Source: JANQOZ01 sp045106555 (GTDB lineage: Bacteria > Pseudomonadota > Gammaproteobacteria > Xanthomonadales > SZUA-38). From it: a DNA stretch of 64,000 nt. Within the stretch, counting starts at the first letter, position 1. Each line of letters opens with the position of its first letter. The position numbers and the translations under genes were made by a program. The notes beneath the pieces are model-generated. The model had not been told where the DNA came from, did no database searches, and worked only from the letters and a program-made list of their open reading frames with translations. Where the stretch lies: assembly GCA_045106555.1 (NCBI GenBank), contig JBGCET010000005.1, positions 62,001 through 126,000 of the forward strand, written 5' to 3'. Positions 1-9,684 of this stretch are shown here, one piece after another.

Positions 1-1114
1 AATCTCGATTCACCAGCGCCTGCGCCGTACGCCCCCATTGTTTAAGCCGGTTAGGGTCAGTCAAAGACGCCTTAAGCTCTCTCGTCAACGCATCAAGGTT
101 GTCACTGGCAAATACTGTGCCCGTACCCTGCCCGGCAACGAGGTCTGTCGCGCAGCCTACCGCATCGCTGACCAGAGCACCGGTGCCAAAGGCAAACGCC
201 TCGTTCACCACCAGCCCCCAGGTTTCGGTCACCGATGGCAATACCAACAGATCGGCACCGGCATAGATTTCCGGAAGGGCGCTTTGATTTTGAAAACCCA
301 GCAGATGAATTCGATGATCGCCTGCAGCAGCGGCCAGCAGGCCATCGGCATCCTCTCCACTACCGGCAAATACCAGCGAGCTGTTTTCCACATCCGCATT
401 CTTAAACGCACGCAACAGCATTGCTGGGCGTTTGATCTGCTGCAACTTCCCAACAAACAACACCACTTTGTGATTGTCGGGGATTCCCAGACCGCGACGC
501 CAAAGCCGACCTTGTTGCCGACTTCGGTCGTCCGACGAACGGGGTTTGAGCGCAACGGCAGGGGGCGAGTACTGGAGCTGGTGAGAATGCAATCCGTGAT
601 GCATGAAATAGTCCCGGTTTTTTTGCCCTACATACAAGGCACCGGTCAATTGGGAAAACGCCCGCCGGATAATTTTATCTGCCAGCCATCGACGCAAACC
701 GGCGCGAGCAGGCGCGAGCACGGAGTCGCCCCTAAGCCAGGTATTGTCGGGCAAAGTGCCGCGCAACATGGCCGGCAGTATGCTTCGATAGTGGTAGCAC
801 ATCAGCAGGGTCATATCGGGTGAAAAGGTCGCAATTTCGCCCCACAACGTGGGGTTATTCAGCCCAGCATAATGATGACTGCCCGGGTCTTTCGCGCGGT
901 TTTTTACAAAGGTGTGGTCAAAATTTTCCAATAACGGCACATCCCACGCCACAGGCTGTGCGAATCCCACATCCATTCCGCGCCGCAATTGAGGGTTGTC
1001 CAGAAAAAACACCTTCAAGCGTATGTCACAGTGCTCGGACAGCCACCGGAACCACGGTGAAAAATACTGGATCGGATGGCTGCAAACGATGGCTAGCCTC
1101 AGATCGCCATTCAT
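1..1114 (-). CDS. GT4 glycosyltransferase, 3' end beyond left edge
   Basis: This is probably a retaining sugar transferase adding one residue to the exopolysaccharide repeat unit. The frame is open from the ATG at 1114 to base 1, so the C-terminus is missing. The product begins MNGDLRLAIVCSHPIQYFSP, a usual GT4 N-terminal Rossmann start. Further on it has a KVVLFVGKLQQIKRP segment opening the second domain and ETWGLVVNE, the E-x7-E nucleotide-sugar motif of GT-B family 4 enzymes. The ATG overlaps the stop of the polymerase-like gene upstream (ATGA), so it is the downstream member of the same operon. Family is secure; acceptor and donor sugar are unknown. Confidence 0.85.
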   Translation of the reverse strand, partial: MNGDLRLAIVCSHPIQYFSPWFRWLSEHCDIRLKVFFLDNPQLRRGMDVGFAQPVAWDVPLLENFDHTFVKNRAKDPGSHHYAGLNNPTLWGEIATFSPDMTLLMCYHYRSILPAMLRGTLPDNTWLRGDSVLAPARAGLRRWLADKIIRRAFSQLTGALYVGQKNRDYFMHHGLHSHQLQYSPPAVALKPRSSDDRSRQQGRLWRRGLGIPDNHKVVLFVGKLQQIKRPAMLLRAFKNADVENSSLVFAGSGEDADGLLAAAAGDHRIHLLGFQNQSALPEIYAGADLLVLPSVTETWGLVVNEAFAFGTGALVSDAVGCATDLVAGQGTGTVFASDNLDALTRELKASLTDPNRLKQWGRTAQALVNRD

Positions 1115-2547
1115 GCGGGCTTTCTCTTCTTGGGGTAGATCCAGCCGGCCAGATCGGCGCCAATAAATTTCAGCAGGGCAAACATGACAAGAATACTCAT
1201 CAGCGTTCCGCCCACCATTTTCACCGCAGATACTTCCAATATCAGGGTACTCAAGATAATGACCACACCCGCGCCCCAGACCAAGTCACTTTGACCATAC
1301 CGGGTCACGAGCTGATTCAGACTCAAGCCCACCAGCAACCCCCACAGGAAGATGGGTACGAACATTCCTGGAACACCGAAATCAATGTAACTCTCAGCCA
1401 TGTAGCCCAGGCTGATGGAGGCCCCCTCAAAGCTGGAGGCCAGAAGCAGACCGGTGTAGTACATGGTCTGTTCCGAGTCCGATTGCAGCGCCGGTTTATT
1501 GGGGAAAAATATTCGCGGCGTAAACACGTGTGTGATGGCCTGCCACCAGAGCTGACCGTTTTCATGAGGTCGTACCTGAGGCACGTGTACAAGCGTATTG
1601 GCAAAATAATCGACGTACGCTACGCGTTCGGCGAGCCGAAGCGTGGCCAGTCTGTATTCTTCCGCATCGGTGGCTGCGGCCAGATCAAACGCATTAGCAA
1701 GGCTTTCTCCGGTTCCTCGGGTAATGACCTGTTGTCCCGTGCCTTCGTTAAGAAATAACCGTTGCTCGACCTTAATCGCGGTCCAGAAAACCGCGAGGGT
1801 TAAGCCCAACGCGACAAGCCCGGCACCGGCCGCAACCCGTTTGAGTTCAAAGCTGGGGCGACAGAAAAAATAGGCCAGCACTATCACCAAAATCACTTCC
1901 TTCCAGGCTGAGAAATAAGCCGCAAAACCCAGCAGCACTTCTAACCCGCAAATGGCCACCAGCCACGCATATCCTTGTCGATCCCTCAACACAGAGCAGG
2001 CTAAAGCGAAAATGAGCGCCCATTTGAAATTGATCAACGGCAGAATAATCTGGGTCAGCCCACCTGGCAGCAGGTATTGGAGACGGCTGAGTATCAGCGA
2101 CCCCGCTATAGCGAATAGCGTTCCTGTCACCAGCCGATTACGACTCAAGCTGGGGAAATCACCAACCGCCGCGGGGGTAAGGGGAGGTTTTGAGTGCCTT
2201 CCACGTTCGCCTCGCTGGGCCAACGCCAGACCGGCAATCAACGCAAGCAATCCCCACAACGTATATGCCGTAGCCTCTGACAATGCCCCGGTTACAGGAT
2301 GACTTTCACCAAATGAACCCTCAACCAGCATGTCATCCAGCGGAACGGCCGTTAAATTTGCGTGCAGCAGTTTCGTGCTGCCCTGCAACCATTGATACAT
2401 CACTATTAACATGGTCAGCGGAGGCTCAGTGGGGCGCCACAACACCAGTACCGCGATACCCAATACGCCAAAAGATAGCAGCGTGAGTGGATAGTTCACC
2501 AGTGGCGCGGTCGTCAGACATGCCATTAACGGCAAAGCCAACATCAC
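1111..2547 (-). CDS. Polysaccharide polymerase-like multi-pass membrane protein
   Basis: This 478-residue, strongly hydrophobic protein has about ten or more predicted membrane segments, which is the size and character of Wzy/O-antigen-polymerase-type proteins. A long less hydrophobic stretch near residues 245-350 would be the main periplasmic loop. A conserved-looking FSAWKEVILVIVLAYFF segment sits in the middle. It lies between glycosyltransferases in one operon, which supports a role in joining repeat units at the inner membrane. I see no diagnostic catalytic motif, so polymerase is inferred from topology and context. A ligase or another EPS membrane protein remains possible. The gap to the upstream GT4 stop codon is only about 30 bases. 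Confidence 0.65.
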   Translation of the reverse strand: MMLALPLMACLTTAPLVNYPLTLLSFGVLGIAVLVLWRPTEPPLTMLIVMYQWLQGSTKLLHANLTAVPLDDMLVEGSFGESHPVTGALSEATAYTLWGLLALIAGLALAQRGERGRHSKPPLTPAAVGDFPSLSRNRLVTGTLFAIAGSLILSRLQYLLPGGLTQIILPLINFKWALIFALACSVLRDRQGYAWLVAICGLEVLLGFAAYFSAWKEVILVIVLAYFFCRPSFELKRVAAGAGLVALGLTLAVFWTAIKVEQRLFLNEGTGQQVITRGTGESLANAFDLAAATDAEEYRLATLRLAERVAYVDYFANTLVHVPQVRPHENGQLWWQAITHVFTPRIFFPNKPALQSDSEQTMYYTGLLLASSFEGASISLGYMAESYIDFGVPGMFVPIFLWGLLVGLSLNQLVTRYGQSDLVWGAGVVIILSTLILEVSAVKMVGGTLMSILVMFALLKFIGADLAGWIYPKKRKPA

Positions 2548-2578
2548 CAGAATTCTTAGTTGAGCCTTGTATCTGATG

Positions 2579-3613
2579 TCAGTGACCCTTGCTGCGAAGT
2601 TGCTGCAAGATGGCCAGGTATTGGGCCGCTATCACGGAAACGTCAAACATCTGTTCTGCCCGGGCTCTGCATGCGGCTCGACTGACGTCGGCTAGCTGAT
2701 GGATAGCAGCGACACCCTCTTCTACGCTATTGATCAAGAACCCGTGTTCGCCAGCTTCCACAATCTCGGGCGCCGCTCCCCGCGGACAGGTAATGACCGG
2801 AGTGCCGCAGGCGAGCGCCTCGGCGAATACGATACCAAACGGTTCGTTCCATTGGATAGGTACCACCATGGCTGATGCGCTGGTCAGCAGCTGTTGCTTT
2901 TGCTGATCGTTGACCGGACCGACGTAACGGATTTGATCATCGAGCTGAGGGGTGATTTCCGCGTCAAAATAATCGCGTTCAGCGCCGCTTTCAGCATGGT
3001 TTCCCGCAATCACCAGCGGTTTGTTCGTTTGCCGCGCCATCTCGATAGCCAGATGTGCGCCCTTAATTGATTCTACCCGGCTCAAAAACACCAGTGGGGC
3101 ATCATTCTCAACGTGCTCTACCCATGGGAACTGGCTGCAGTCCACGCAGTTATGAACCGCGTGCCACAGGCCACCTGCCGGGCTCCCCTGATCGGCGATG
3201 TACTGACTGCACCCACTGTACTCCAAACGCTTACCCAGCAAACGGCAGGCGGCGGCCACAGTGCGCGGCGTAGGCTCGCGTTGATAACACATGAGGGAAG
3301 GTTTGGCCCGGTGAGCCGTCTGCAGCAGATAGACCAGGCGAGAAAAGCTGTGAATCACATCGGGGTCAAAGTCGGCAATGGCCCGGCTGAAACAACGCCC
3401 GTTTCGTGCATGAGAAATCAACCCGGACGGCGAATCAGAAGGCCAGTGATAGACAGCGGTAGCCTGGGCGGTGGAGTCTGGATGGGCGAGCAACGCTACC
3501 TCATGCTCGCCTTTCAGGTATTGCTCAACGAGCAACGCGATCACCCGCTCAATACCCCCGTAGAGTATCGGTGGTACCGGCAAAAATGGATCTGCGGTAA
3601 GCAATATCCTCAT
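2579..3613 (-). CDS. GT4 family glycosyltransferase
   Basis: This 344-residue GT-B enzyme is expected to transfer a sugar from a nucleotide donor during repeat-unit assembly on the cytoplasmic face. The N-terminus MRILLTADPFLPVPPILYGG followed by IERVI is the typical GT4 acceptor-domain start with a Gly-Gly loop. The second domain begins near APLVFLSRVESIKGAHLAIE, and EPFGIVFAE near residue 260 is the E-x7-E motif. Length is normal for the family. It sits 15 bases after the GT2 gene upstream and about 30 bases before the polymerase-like gene. Donor and acceptor cannot be read from sequence. Confidence 0.88.
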   Translation of the reverse strand: MRILLTADPFLPVPPILYGGIERVIALLVEQYLKGEHEVALLAHPDSTAQATAVYHWPSDSPSGLISHARNGRCFSRAIADFDPDVIHSFSRLVYLLQTAHRAKPSLMCYQREPTPRTVAAACRLLGKRLEYSGCSQYIADQGSPAGGLWHAVHNCVDCSQFPWVEHVENDAPLVFLSRVESIKGAHLAIEMARQTNKPLVIAGNHAESGAERDYFDAEITPQLDDQIRYVGPVNDQQKQQLLTSASAMVVPIQWNEPFGIVFAEALACGTPVITCPRGAAPEIVEAGEHGFLINSVEEGVAAIHQLADVSRAACRARAEQMFDVSVIAAQYLAILQQLRSKGH

Positions 3614-3628
3614 GAGTCAGTTCGCCTC

Positions 3629-4645
3629 TCAGACATCAAAAACCCTTTTCTTAGCCCGCCTTATCCCGTACTGGCGATACCCCAATGCATATACCGCCGT
3701 CTGCAGGCGACGCGCTGTGCGCCACCCCAATGGCCTGGAAAGACGCCTGAGCCAACGGCCACCGATTGTCGGATTAAATTCGCCGTAATGCCGAGCTTTT
3801 GCCTCGCTGCGAACACTGACCTTTGGCGCGTAGGGATAGCTTTCTACCGCTAAGCGGGTCCACGCCTTGGCTAAGGCCTGTTGCGTGGTTCGTTGGTCGG
3901 TGACCGCATCAAGTTGGTCAGAAATGGACGACAATGCCGACAACGCCGAGGCGAAGTGCGCGGGGCTGCGGCCTCCGCTCAGTGAGTTCGCGATTCCAGA
4001 CCGATAATAACTCAGCGCTTTGGCACAAAACCCCACGTTGTCGGTCGCTAGCAGAATCCGGGCAAAATACTCTCCGTCATCATTCAACGTAAGCGTCTCA
4101 TCCCAGGGTCCGGCCTTTTCGATCAAGTCGGACTTCACCAGCCAGGCCGCCGGTTGCATCATCAAATTGTGCTCCAGGGCTGCGGTCAGCCAGCTCTCCG
4201 GTGTGTGAACCCGCCACAACTCATCGGCGCACACTTGTGGAATCGCCGGTGGTTCGTGGTAAAAGCGGCACCAGGCGCCTGAAACAATCATCAATTGGGG
4301 GTTGGTTTTCAGATAATCCAGCTGATGTCGTAACTTTTCAGGGTGCAGCAGGTCATCGGCATCGATGAAGTTTATCCATCGTCCAGAGGCGTGACTGAGG
4401 CCGGTATTTCGTGCCGCAGCAGCACCGCGGTTTTGCTGGCGGATAATTTTTATTCGTGGGTCAGCCCCGCAGCTGGAACCGGTCAACTTCTGGACCGCAC
4501 CATCGGTGCTGCCATCATCAACCACTATCAGCTCCAGGTTTTTCATGGTCTGAGCCAACACAGACCGCACACAGGGTTCGAGCCAGCTCCCGGGATTGAA
4601 TGCCGGAACAATGAAGGAGACAGTGGGTGTGTCCTGACGGGTCAA
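3629..4645 (-). CDS. GT2 family glycosyltransferase
   Basis: This 338-residue inverting glycosyltransferase has a GT-A fold. The N-terminus carries VSFIVPAFNPGSWLEPCVRS, the VVDDGSTDG nucleotide-binding loop, and FIDADD, the DxD-type metal site near residue 100. Length fits single-domain GT2 enzymes of capsule and EPS loci. The C-terminal third is basic (RRLSRPLGWRTARRLQ), which may help membrane association. The start codon overlaps the stop of the next GT2 gene by four bases, so the two are probably translationally coupled. It probably adds one sugar of the repeat unit; which one is unknown. Confidence 0.88.
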   Translation of the reverse strand: MTRQDTPTVSFIVPAFNPGSWLEPCVRSVLAQTMKNLELIVVDDGSTDGAVQKLTGSSCGADPRIKIIRQQNRGAAAARNTGLSHASGRWINFIDADDLLHPEKLRHQLDYLKTNPQLMIVSGAWCRFYHEPPAIPQVCADELWRVHTPESWLTAALEHNLMMQPAAWLVKSDLIEKAGPWDETLTLNDDGEYFARILLATDNVGFCAKALSYYRSGIANSLSGGRSPAHFASALSALSSISDQLDAVTDQRTTQQALAKAWTRLAVESYPYAPKVSVRSEAKARHYGEFNPTIGGRWLRRLSRPLGWRTARRLQTAVYALGYRQYGIRRAKKRVFDV

Positions 4646-5586
4646 GGCGGGCTACCTAATTGTGGCGCCCTGCCCAGCAACGCAATGACACGGCGCCGCG
4701 CTCGGATCGCCAGTCGGGGCGCATGGCTCGCCAACCATCGGTAGGTAACATGGCCGTCCTGAGGGCCCTTGGGATCCAGCGATGCCGCCAGCAACACACT
4801 GGCATCAGCCAACGCCCAGTCGTCCCATGCTGCAGCGCTGGAGGCTATTTGCCACAACCGACGAGCTATCAAACGATGATAAATCGGCGCAGATTTGCGC
4901 GCAGCTTCGGCCATGACTTCGTATTGGGCCTGCACGCAGGCCAGATGAGCCGCCCCTGACATGGAGCCTTGAACGCGATAATTGATCACCGGAGATTGCG
5001 CCAGCGCGGCAAAACTCAGGCCTTCACGGGCTAGCCGACAGTGAAAGGCCTGGTCTTCGTTGTACAGTTGGTTGTCGGGGATTTGATACCCGCCAGCAGC
5101 GCGCAGAGCGTCCGTCCGATACACGCCACAGATTGCATTGATTGGCTGGCTGAGCGTGTAGGCGATCGGATCTTGTTTGAGTTGCGCATCGTCATACTGA
5201 AGCTCCGACAGCAATTCATTGGTGCGCATATCTCTATACTCAAATCCGGCCAAAAGGACATCTACAGGCCGACTTGCGGTGCGCAGGAACTGGCTGGTCG
5301 CGGCGACGAAGGTGTTCTTCAGACCATCATCTGCATCGTGAAAGTGCACCCGTTCGCAGGTGGTTTCCATCAGCAACCGGTGTTTGCCCATTGAGCAACC
5401 CACATTAGATTCACTGCGAACAACCTGCGCCCCAAGGGAGCGCGCGACCTCAGCCGTGTTGTCGGTACTGGCATCGTCATGTACCCACACCTCATCGAAG
5501 GGTTGAGACTGGTTGGCGGCGTCCGACAATATCCTGGGCAGGAACGCGGCCGCGTTGTAGGCGGGGATGCATAGAGCCATTTTCAT
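4642..5586 (-). CDS. GT2 family glycosyltransferase
   Basis: This 314-residue GT-A glycosyltransferase is the second of two GT2 enzymes in tandem. It shows MALCIPAYNAAAFLPRILSD at the N-terminus, VHDDASTDNT as the nucleotide-binding loop and FHDADD as the DxD metal site near residue 90. It is not a close copy of its neighbour, so recent duplication is unlikely. Four-base overlaps with both flanking genes (4642-4645 and 5583-5586) place it firmly in the EPS operon. A role in repeat-unit assembly is inferred from context; the sugar is unknown. Confidence 0.88.
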   Translation of the reverse strand: MKMALCIPAYNAAAFLPRILSDAANQSQPFDEVWVHDDASTDNTAEVARSLGAQVVRSESNVGCSMGKHRLLMETTCERVHFHDADDGLKNTFVAATSQFLRTASRPVDVLLAGFEYRDMRTNELLSELQYDDAQLKQDPIAYTLSQPINAICGVYRTDALRAAGGYQIPDNQLYNEDQAFHCRLAREGLSFAALAQSPVINYRVQGSMSGAAHLACVQAQYEVMAEAARKSAPIYHRLIARRLWQIASSAAAWDDWALADASVLLAASLDPKGPQDGHVTYRWLASHAPRLAIRARRRVIALLGRAPQLGSPP

Positions 5587-6908
5587 TGGCGCTTTCCCAG
5601 CCGCTGGCGACCTCGGTTGGCGAGTGCCCGCAGCAGATCTCGACCCGCCAAGTTCTGTGCGACGTCCAACGTGCCGGAGTTAACGGCCATGCTGTCCTGG
5701 AGCGCATCCCAAAGAGAGGGGGGACGTTGTCGGGCAGGCTGATCCAGAGTTTTCTGGTAATGATCAATGTGCCGGGCTGCCTGAGTCTCTGGATCCAGGG
5801 ATTGCGCGACGCATTCCCGCCCAGCCTGGCCCATGGCGGCTCGCTGATCGTCTCCCATTGCCATGAGTTGCTGCAAACACTCTGCCAGTTGCGCGGCATC
5901 ACCGGGTTCAAAGACCAAACCATTGTCGCCATGAGAAATGAGTTCACCAGCGCCGGCACCGCGACTGCAGACCGTGGGTATTGCGCCTGCCATTGCTTCC
6001 ACCACCGTAAAGTTAAAGACATCCCAGGATGAAGGCACTACAACAAATGCGGCGCCTTGGCGCTTCGTCTTCAGTTCGGTGGGTGTCACCATTCCTTTCG
6101 CGCTGAGCTGGGTACGCCAAACATTGGGATAGCGTTGTTGCATTAACTGCGACATAGAGCGTGTTCTACCCTGATGGTGAGTGGGCATATCGCGTCCGTA
6201 CCAGTCGATGGCTACTTCAGGGCAGCGCTCCAGCGCCTGACATAACACCTCAACGCCTTTCCAGCTTTGGATCTTTCCACTGACCAGACCTTTTGCATCA
6301 AGACAACGGCTGACGGGCTCAACGGGGTAAGCCGGGCGAACCACAGATACCGGCTGGCCCAGGCGCCGCTCCCAGCTTGCCGCATTAGCGTTGGAGTACG
6401 TAACTAGAGCATCAGCCCAATAAAGACCCAACTGTTCCACCACACTACACACGCTTTGGAATGCCGCCTGTCCTGGCAGTTTTTCCGTCCTGGCAATCTG
6501 GCCAAGGCTGGCGTGAAGGCGGACAACCAACGGGGTATCGTCGGCTAGCCAAGGCATAAAACCCAATCCCCAATCACAGCACTCCACGAGGTCCCAGGGT
6601 TTGCCGCCTGCGAACGCCTGGGCCTGGGACCAAAGGCCCCAGGCTGCTGCCATATGGCCATCTAACCCGGCCAGTGCCCTTAGGTGTTCGAACTGGGGTA
6701 GATACTGTTGGTAATGTGCCGACTGCAGACAGTGAACCCAATCGTCGGCCTGTCCATTGTCGGCAGAATGATCCATCACTGATGAACCGCCAAAAAACAC
6801 GTGCACCTCATGGCCTTGATTTCTCAGGTGAGGCACCAGGTGTCGGTAGTAAGTTGCCAGACCGCCGGCCACCTCTCCCCACTCGGGGATAATGAGCGCC
6901 AGCTTCAC
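5583..6908 (-). CDS. GT4 family glycosyltransferase, variant E-x7-E site
   Basis: This 441-residue GT-B glycosyltransferase starts MKLALIIPEWGEVAGGLATY, a GT4-type N-terminus with the Gly-Gly loop. The C-terminal domain has VVVPSSWDVFNFTVVEAMAG, where the usual E-x7-E motif reads D-x7-E: the first Glu is an Asp. The protein is longer than its GT4 neighbours because of a tail of about 60 residues ending in basic residues. Its start overlaps the ABC exporter stop by four bases. It probably assembles the EPS repeat unit. The Asp substitution is seen in some active relatives, so I do not call it inactive. Confidence 0.85.
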   Translation of the reverse strand: MKLALIIPEWGEVAGGLATYYRHLVPHLRNQGHEVHVFFGGSSVMDHSADNGQADDWVHCLQSAHYQQYLPQFEHLRALAGLDGHMAAAWGLWSQAQAFAGGKPWDLVECCDWGLGFMPWLADDTPLVVRLHASLGQIARTEKLPGQAAFQSVCSVVEQLGLYWADALVTYSNANAASWERRLGQPVSVVRPAYPVEPVSRCLDAKGLVSGKIQSWKGVEVLCQALERCPEVAIDWYGRDMPTHHQGRTRSMSQLMQQRYPNVWRTQLSAKGMVTPTELKTKRQGAAFVVVPSSWDVFNFTVVEAMAGAIPTVCSRGAGAGELISHGDNGLVFEPGDAAQLAECLQQLMAMGDDQRAAMGQAGRECVAQSLDPETQAARHIDHYQKTLDQPARQRPPSLWDALQDSMAVNSGTLDVAQNLAGRDLLRALANRGRQRLGKRQ

Positions 6909-8638
6909 GCCACCACCTGGCGATCGAAGGGTTTGAGGGCACCCTGTTCCATGGAGAACACCTGACTGCAGGGTGCCAAAAGGGCCTCGCGGTGGGTGAT
7001 GACCAGAACCGTCGCCCGGCCCTGCAGCTCAGCAATCGCCGCGACAATTTCTTGCTCGGTATCGGCGTCCAGAGCCGAGGTGGCTTCGTCAAAAACCAGA
7101 AATTCCCTCTCGTGGTAAAACGCCCGCGCTATCGCCAAACGCTGACGTTGGCCGCCAGACAGACGTTCCCCGTTGTCGCCCAGCGGTTCCTCCAGACCTT
7201 GAGGTAACTGGCTTACCAGGTCGCCCAGCGCGGCCTGCTTCAGTGCCGCCAGAACACGCTGGTCAACCTCCTCACCCAGGGCTTCGTTCAGCGTCACATT
7301 GATCCGCAGCGTGTCGTTGAACAAGCAGGGGTCCTGTGGGATGTAGGCGCAGCGACGGGTCCATGCCAAGGTATCGCCCTCCGTTTCGCTTGTGAATGGC
7401 AATTTATCAACGAGCAGGCGCCCCTTGGTCGGTTGCAACAAACCCAGCAGAAGGTCGCCAAGAGTGCTCTTGCCAGACCCTGAGGCACCAACGATACCGC
7501 AACACTGCCCGGCCGGAATGTTCAGGTTTAAATCGCTCAACACGTCCCGCTCACCGCCAGGGTAGCGAAAACTGACGTCGTCCAGACTGATCGCTGGAAG
7601 TGCCCTTTTATCCGTGTTTTCCGATCCAATCGGATGGACGGCGATGGGTGCCTGACTCTGATCAACGTGTTCAGCAGGCAAACGCAAATCTGCGGCCAGT
7701 CTGGCCAGCACCTTGCGGTTGGCCCGCAACAGATTCAGATGGTTGGACAGAGAACTGGCAGCCGGCAGCAATCGTAAACTGGCCACCCCAAATGTACCCA
7801 GAGTTGCCACCGCCGCCGACATGGATTCCGGGCTATTGCCGGCCCACAATGCTGCGCCCATCATCAAGATCACCAATGCCAGCTCTAACGCGCTCCTGGG
7901 CACCGTTTGCAGGGCATTTTGCAGCGCAGTGGCTTCCGCCTGTTCGCGACCTGCCACCTGCACCCGGGAAGCAAACAAACGCTCAGCACCCAGTACGCGG
8001 GTTTGTTTTCTTGCAGAAAGGCTGTTTCCCAAGGTCTCCACCAGGCGCTGGTAGCGCTGTACAACCCGTTCAGCGTTTTCACGCATGAGGCTACGAGTTG
8101 CCAGATTGACCGCTACAACGGTAATGCCGATACCGGCTCCCAGGGCCAGAGCAACCGGCAAATTCAATGTAATCAGAAACAGGCCCAGGGCAATCAGCAC
8201 CAACAGATCAGAAACCACTCGCAGGGCAGCCACCAACACGTTCCCGCAGTACAACGCCACCTCATAAAGTAACGTGTTGGTCAATTCTGCCTGGTTGCGT
8301 TTCAGGTGGAATATCCAGGGTTGAACCAGGTATCGCTCAAGCAACCGGGCCATCAGCGTGGCTCGGTGGTGGTCGCTGAAACGAATCATGCTGCGTTGAA
8401 GGTGAAACCCGGCCAAAGCCCGCATTCCAAAGGCACCGACTATTGCCAGCCCGGTCCACACCGCTGATTGCCTAGCCGCGGTATCAACACCGTTCAATGC
8501 GGCAATAACAAAAGGGGCAATCAAGCTGATTCCCAGCAGATCCAAGGCAGTGGCGGTGAGCATTAACGCTAGCACCCAGGGCACGTTGCGTCCCTCAACG
8601 TCCAATACCACCGACAAGTCTTTCAGCAACGCCTTCAC
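6905..8638 (-). CDS. ABC exporter with fused membrane and ATPase domains (flippase-like)
   Basis: This 577-residue half-transporter has an N-terminal six-helix membrane domain (about residues 1-310) and a C-terminal ATPase domain. The ATPase shows Walker A GASGSGKST, the LSGGQRQRLAIARAF signature and Walker B FLVFDEATSALD. Size and layout match ABC lipid-linked-oligosaccharide flippases of the PglK type and also McjD-type peptide exporters. Genes on both sides are glycosyltransferases overlapping it by four bases, and no Wzx-type flippase is visible in the window, so flipping the lipid-linked repeat unit is the simplest role. The divergent lasso cluster lacks an exporter, so this protein is also the nearest candidate for that job. 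Confidence 0.85.
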   Translation of the reverse strand: MKALLKDLSVVLDVEGRNVPWVLALMLTATALDLLGISLIAPFVIAALNGVDTAARQSAVWTGLAIVGAFGMRALAGFHLQRSMIRFSDHHRATLMARLLERYLVQPWIFHLKRNQAELTNTLLYEVALYCGNVLVAALRVVSDLLVLIALGLFLITLNLPVALALGAGIGITVVAVNLATRSLMRENAERVVQRYQRLVETLGNSLSARKQTRVLGAERLFASRVQVAGREQAEATALQNALQTVPRSALELALVILMMGAALWAGNSPESMSAAVATLGTFGVASLRLLPAASSLSNHLNLLRANRKVLARLAADLRLPAEHVDQSQAPIAVHPIGSENTDKRALPAISLDDVSFRYPGGERDVLSDLNLNIPAGQCCGIVGASGSGKSTLGDLLLGLLQPTKGRLLVDKLPFTSETEGDTLAWTRRCAYIPQDPCLFNDTLRINVTLNEALGEEVDQRVLAALKQAALGDLVSQLPQGLEEPLGDNGERLSGGQRQRLAIARAFYHEREFLVFDEATSALDADTEQEIVAAIAELQGRATVLVITHREALLAPCSQVFSMEQGALKPFDRQVVA

Positions 8639-9684
8639 CGCGTCACCAACTGACGGGCAATCTGTTTAACCTTCTGTTCGAACAGGGGCAACCCGAAACG
8701 TTGCTTAATCAGGTCTGGCAACGCTGAGCGGTCCAGATCCGAGGAGGCGTCCAGGACATTGAGTATGCTCTCGGCTAAGTCCTTTCCGCTGCGATGGCAG
8801 CCCACGGACAAACTCAACGGGTCAGCGCTACCGTCAAGCCCCTGACCCAACACCGGACAACCGTTGGCCAGCGCCTCAAGAAAAACAATACCGAACCCTT
8901 CACCCTGACTGGGCATCACAAATAACTCAGCCTGTCTGTACAGGGTGAGCAACTGAGCCCGAGACACGTAACCCAAAAACACGACTTTATCCATTACGCC
9001 GTGGGATTCCGCGAGTGCCTCAAGCCGCGCCTGGTCGTCACCTTCTCCCGCCACAACAAATTTCAGCTGTGGATGTTGAGCCAGCACTTTCGGCATGCCG
9101 GCAATAATACCGTCATGCCCCTTGTAGGCCTCTTGACTATCCAAACGGCCCACGCTCAGTAGATAGGGCCCGCCGATGATGTCCTCGCAGTCCGCTTCGC
9201 CAAAGCAGTCGTCCGGCACAGTGTTAGGGACAATCACAGCCTGATGGTCTTGCAGAGTGCTCCAACTGAGAAAACGCTCACGGGTGTACCGGCTCACTGC
9301 GCTGGCCAGGGTTACCCGACTCAGACCCCACTGCCGCCAGCGCCGTTTCGGTGGCTGCCAGCACTCAATGCCATGAAGCTGCAACCAAAGCGGGATGTTT
9401 GATCGCCGCGCCAACCAGCCTGCCAGCGGCAGTAACGAAATATGACCACAGAGCAACAGATCCGGGCGCTCGGCGGCGAGGCTAAAAGCCGTCGCTACAT
9501 ATCGCGCTTTGGTTGCAGCTGACCGTTGGTGGATGAACGGTTCTGTCCAGCGACCGCCGCCAGTCGCCAGCACGTCCACATGACTCGCGGGCTCAGCGGC
9601 CAATGCACGCAACCAATGGCGATTGAATGCCTGAATACCGCCTCGGGCGCCAAACGCTTCCGTCATCAAGGCTAATACCTGCAT
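8635..9684 (-). CDS. GT4 family glycosyltransferase
   Basis: This GT-B glycosyltransferase is about 349 residues long. The frame is open further upstream to 9714, but starting at the ATG at 9684 (MQVLALMTEAFGARGG) gives a normal GT4 N-terminus and reduces the overlap with the asparagine synthase to 13 bases, so that start is preferred. The second domain has YLLSVGRLDSQEAYKGHD, and EGFGIVFLE is the E-x7-E motif. It overlaps the ABC exporter start by four bases. It belongs to the EPS operon; the sugar it transfers is unknown. Confidence 0.86.
   Translation of the reverse strand: MQVLALMTEAFGARGGIQAFNRHWLRALAAEPASHVDVLATGGGRWTEPFIHQRSAATKARYVATAFSLAAERPDLLLCGHISLLPLAGWLARRSNIPLWLQLHGIECWQPPKRRWRQWGLSRVTLASAVSRYTRERFLSWSTLQDHQAVIVPNTVPDDCFGEADCEDIIGGPYLLSVGRLDSQEAYKGHDGIIAGMPKVLAQHPQLKFVVAGEGDDQARLEALAESHGVMDKVVFLGYVSRAQLLTLYRQAELFVMPSQGEGFGIVFLEALANGCPVLGQGLDGSADPLSLSVGCHRSGKDLAESILNVLDASSDLDRSALPDLIKQRFGLPLFEQKVKQIARQLVTR

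Noticed and set aside
701..720. Two tandem copies of a ten-base unit (GGCGCGAGCA)
   Set aside because: They lie inside the GT4 coding sequence, there are only two copies, and they look like chance or a minor local duplication.
38..823. Long open frame on the plus strand at the left end
   Set aside because: The minus strand over the same bases encodes a well-formed GT4 glycosyltransferase reading through the edge; the plus-strand product has no family features and is its shadow.
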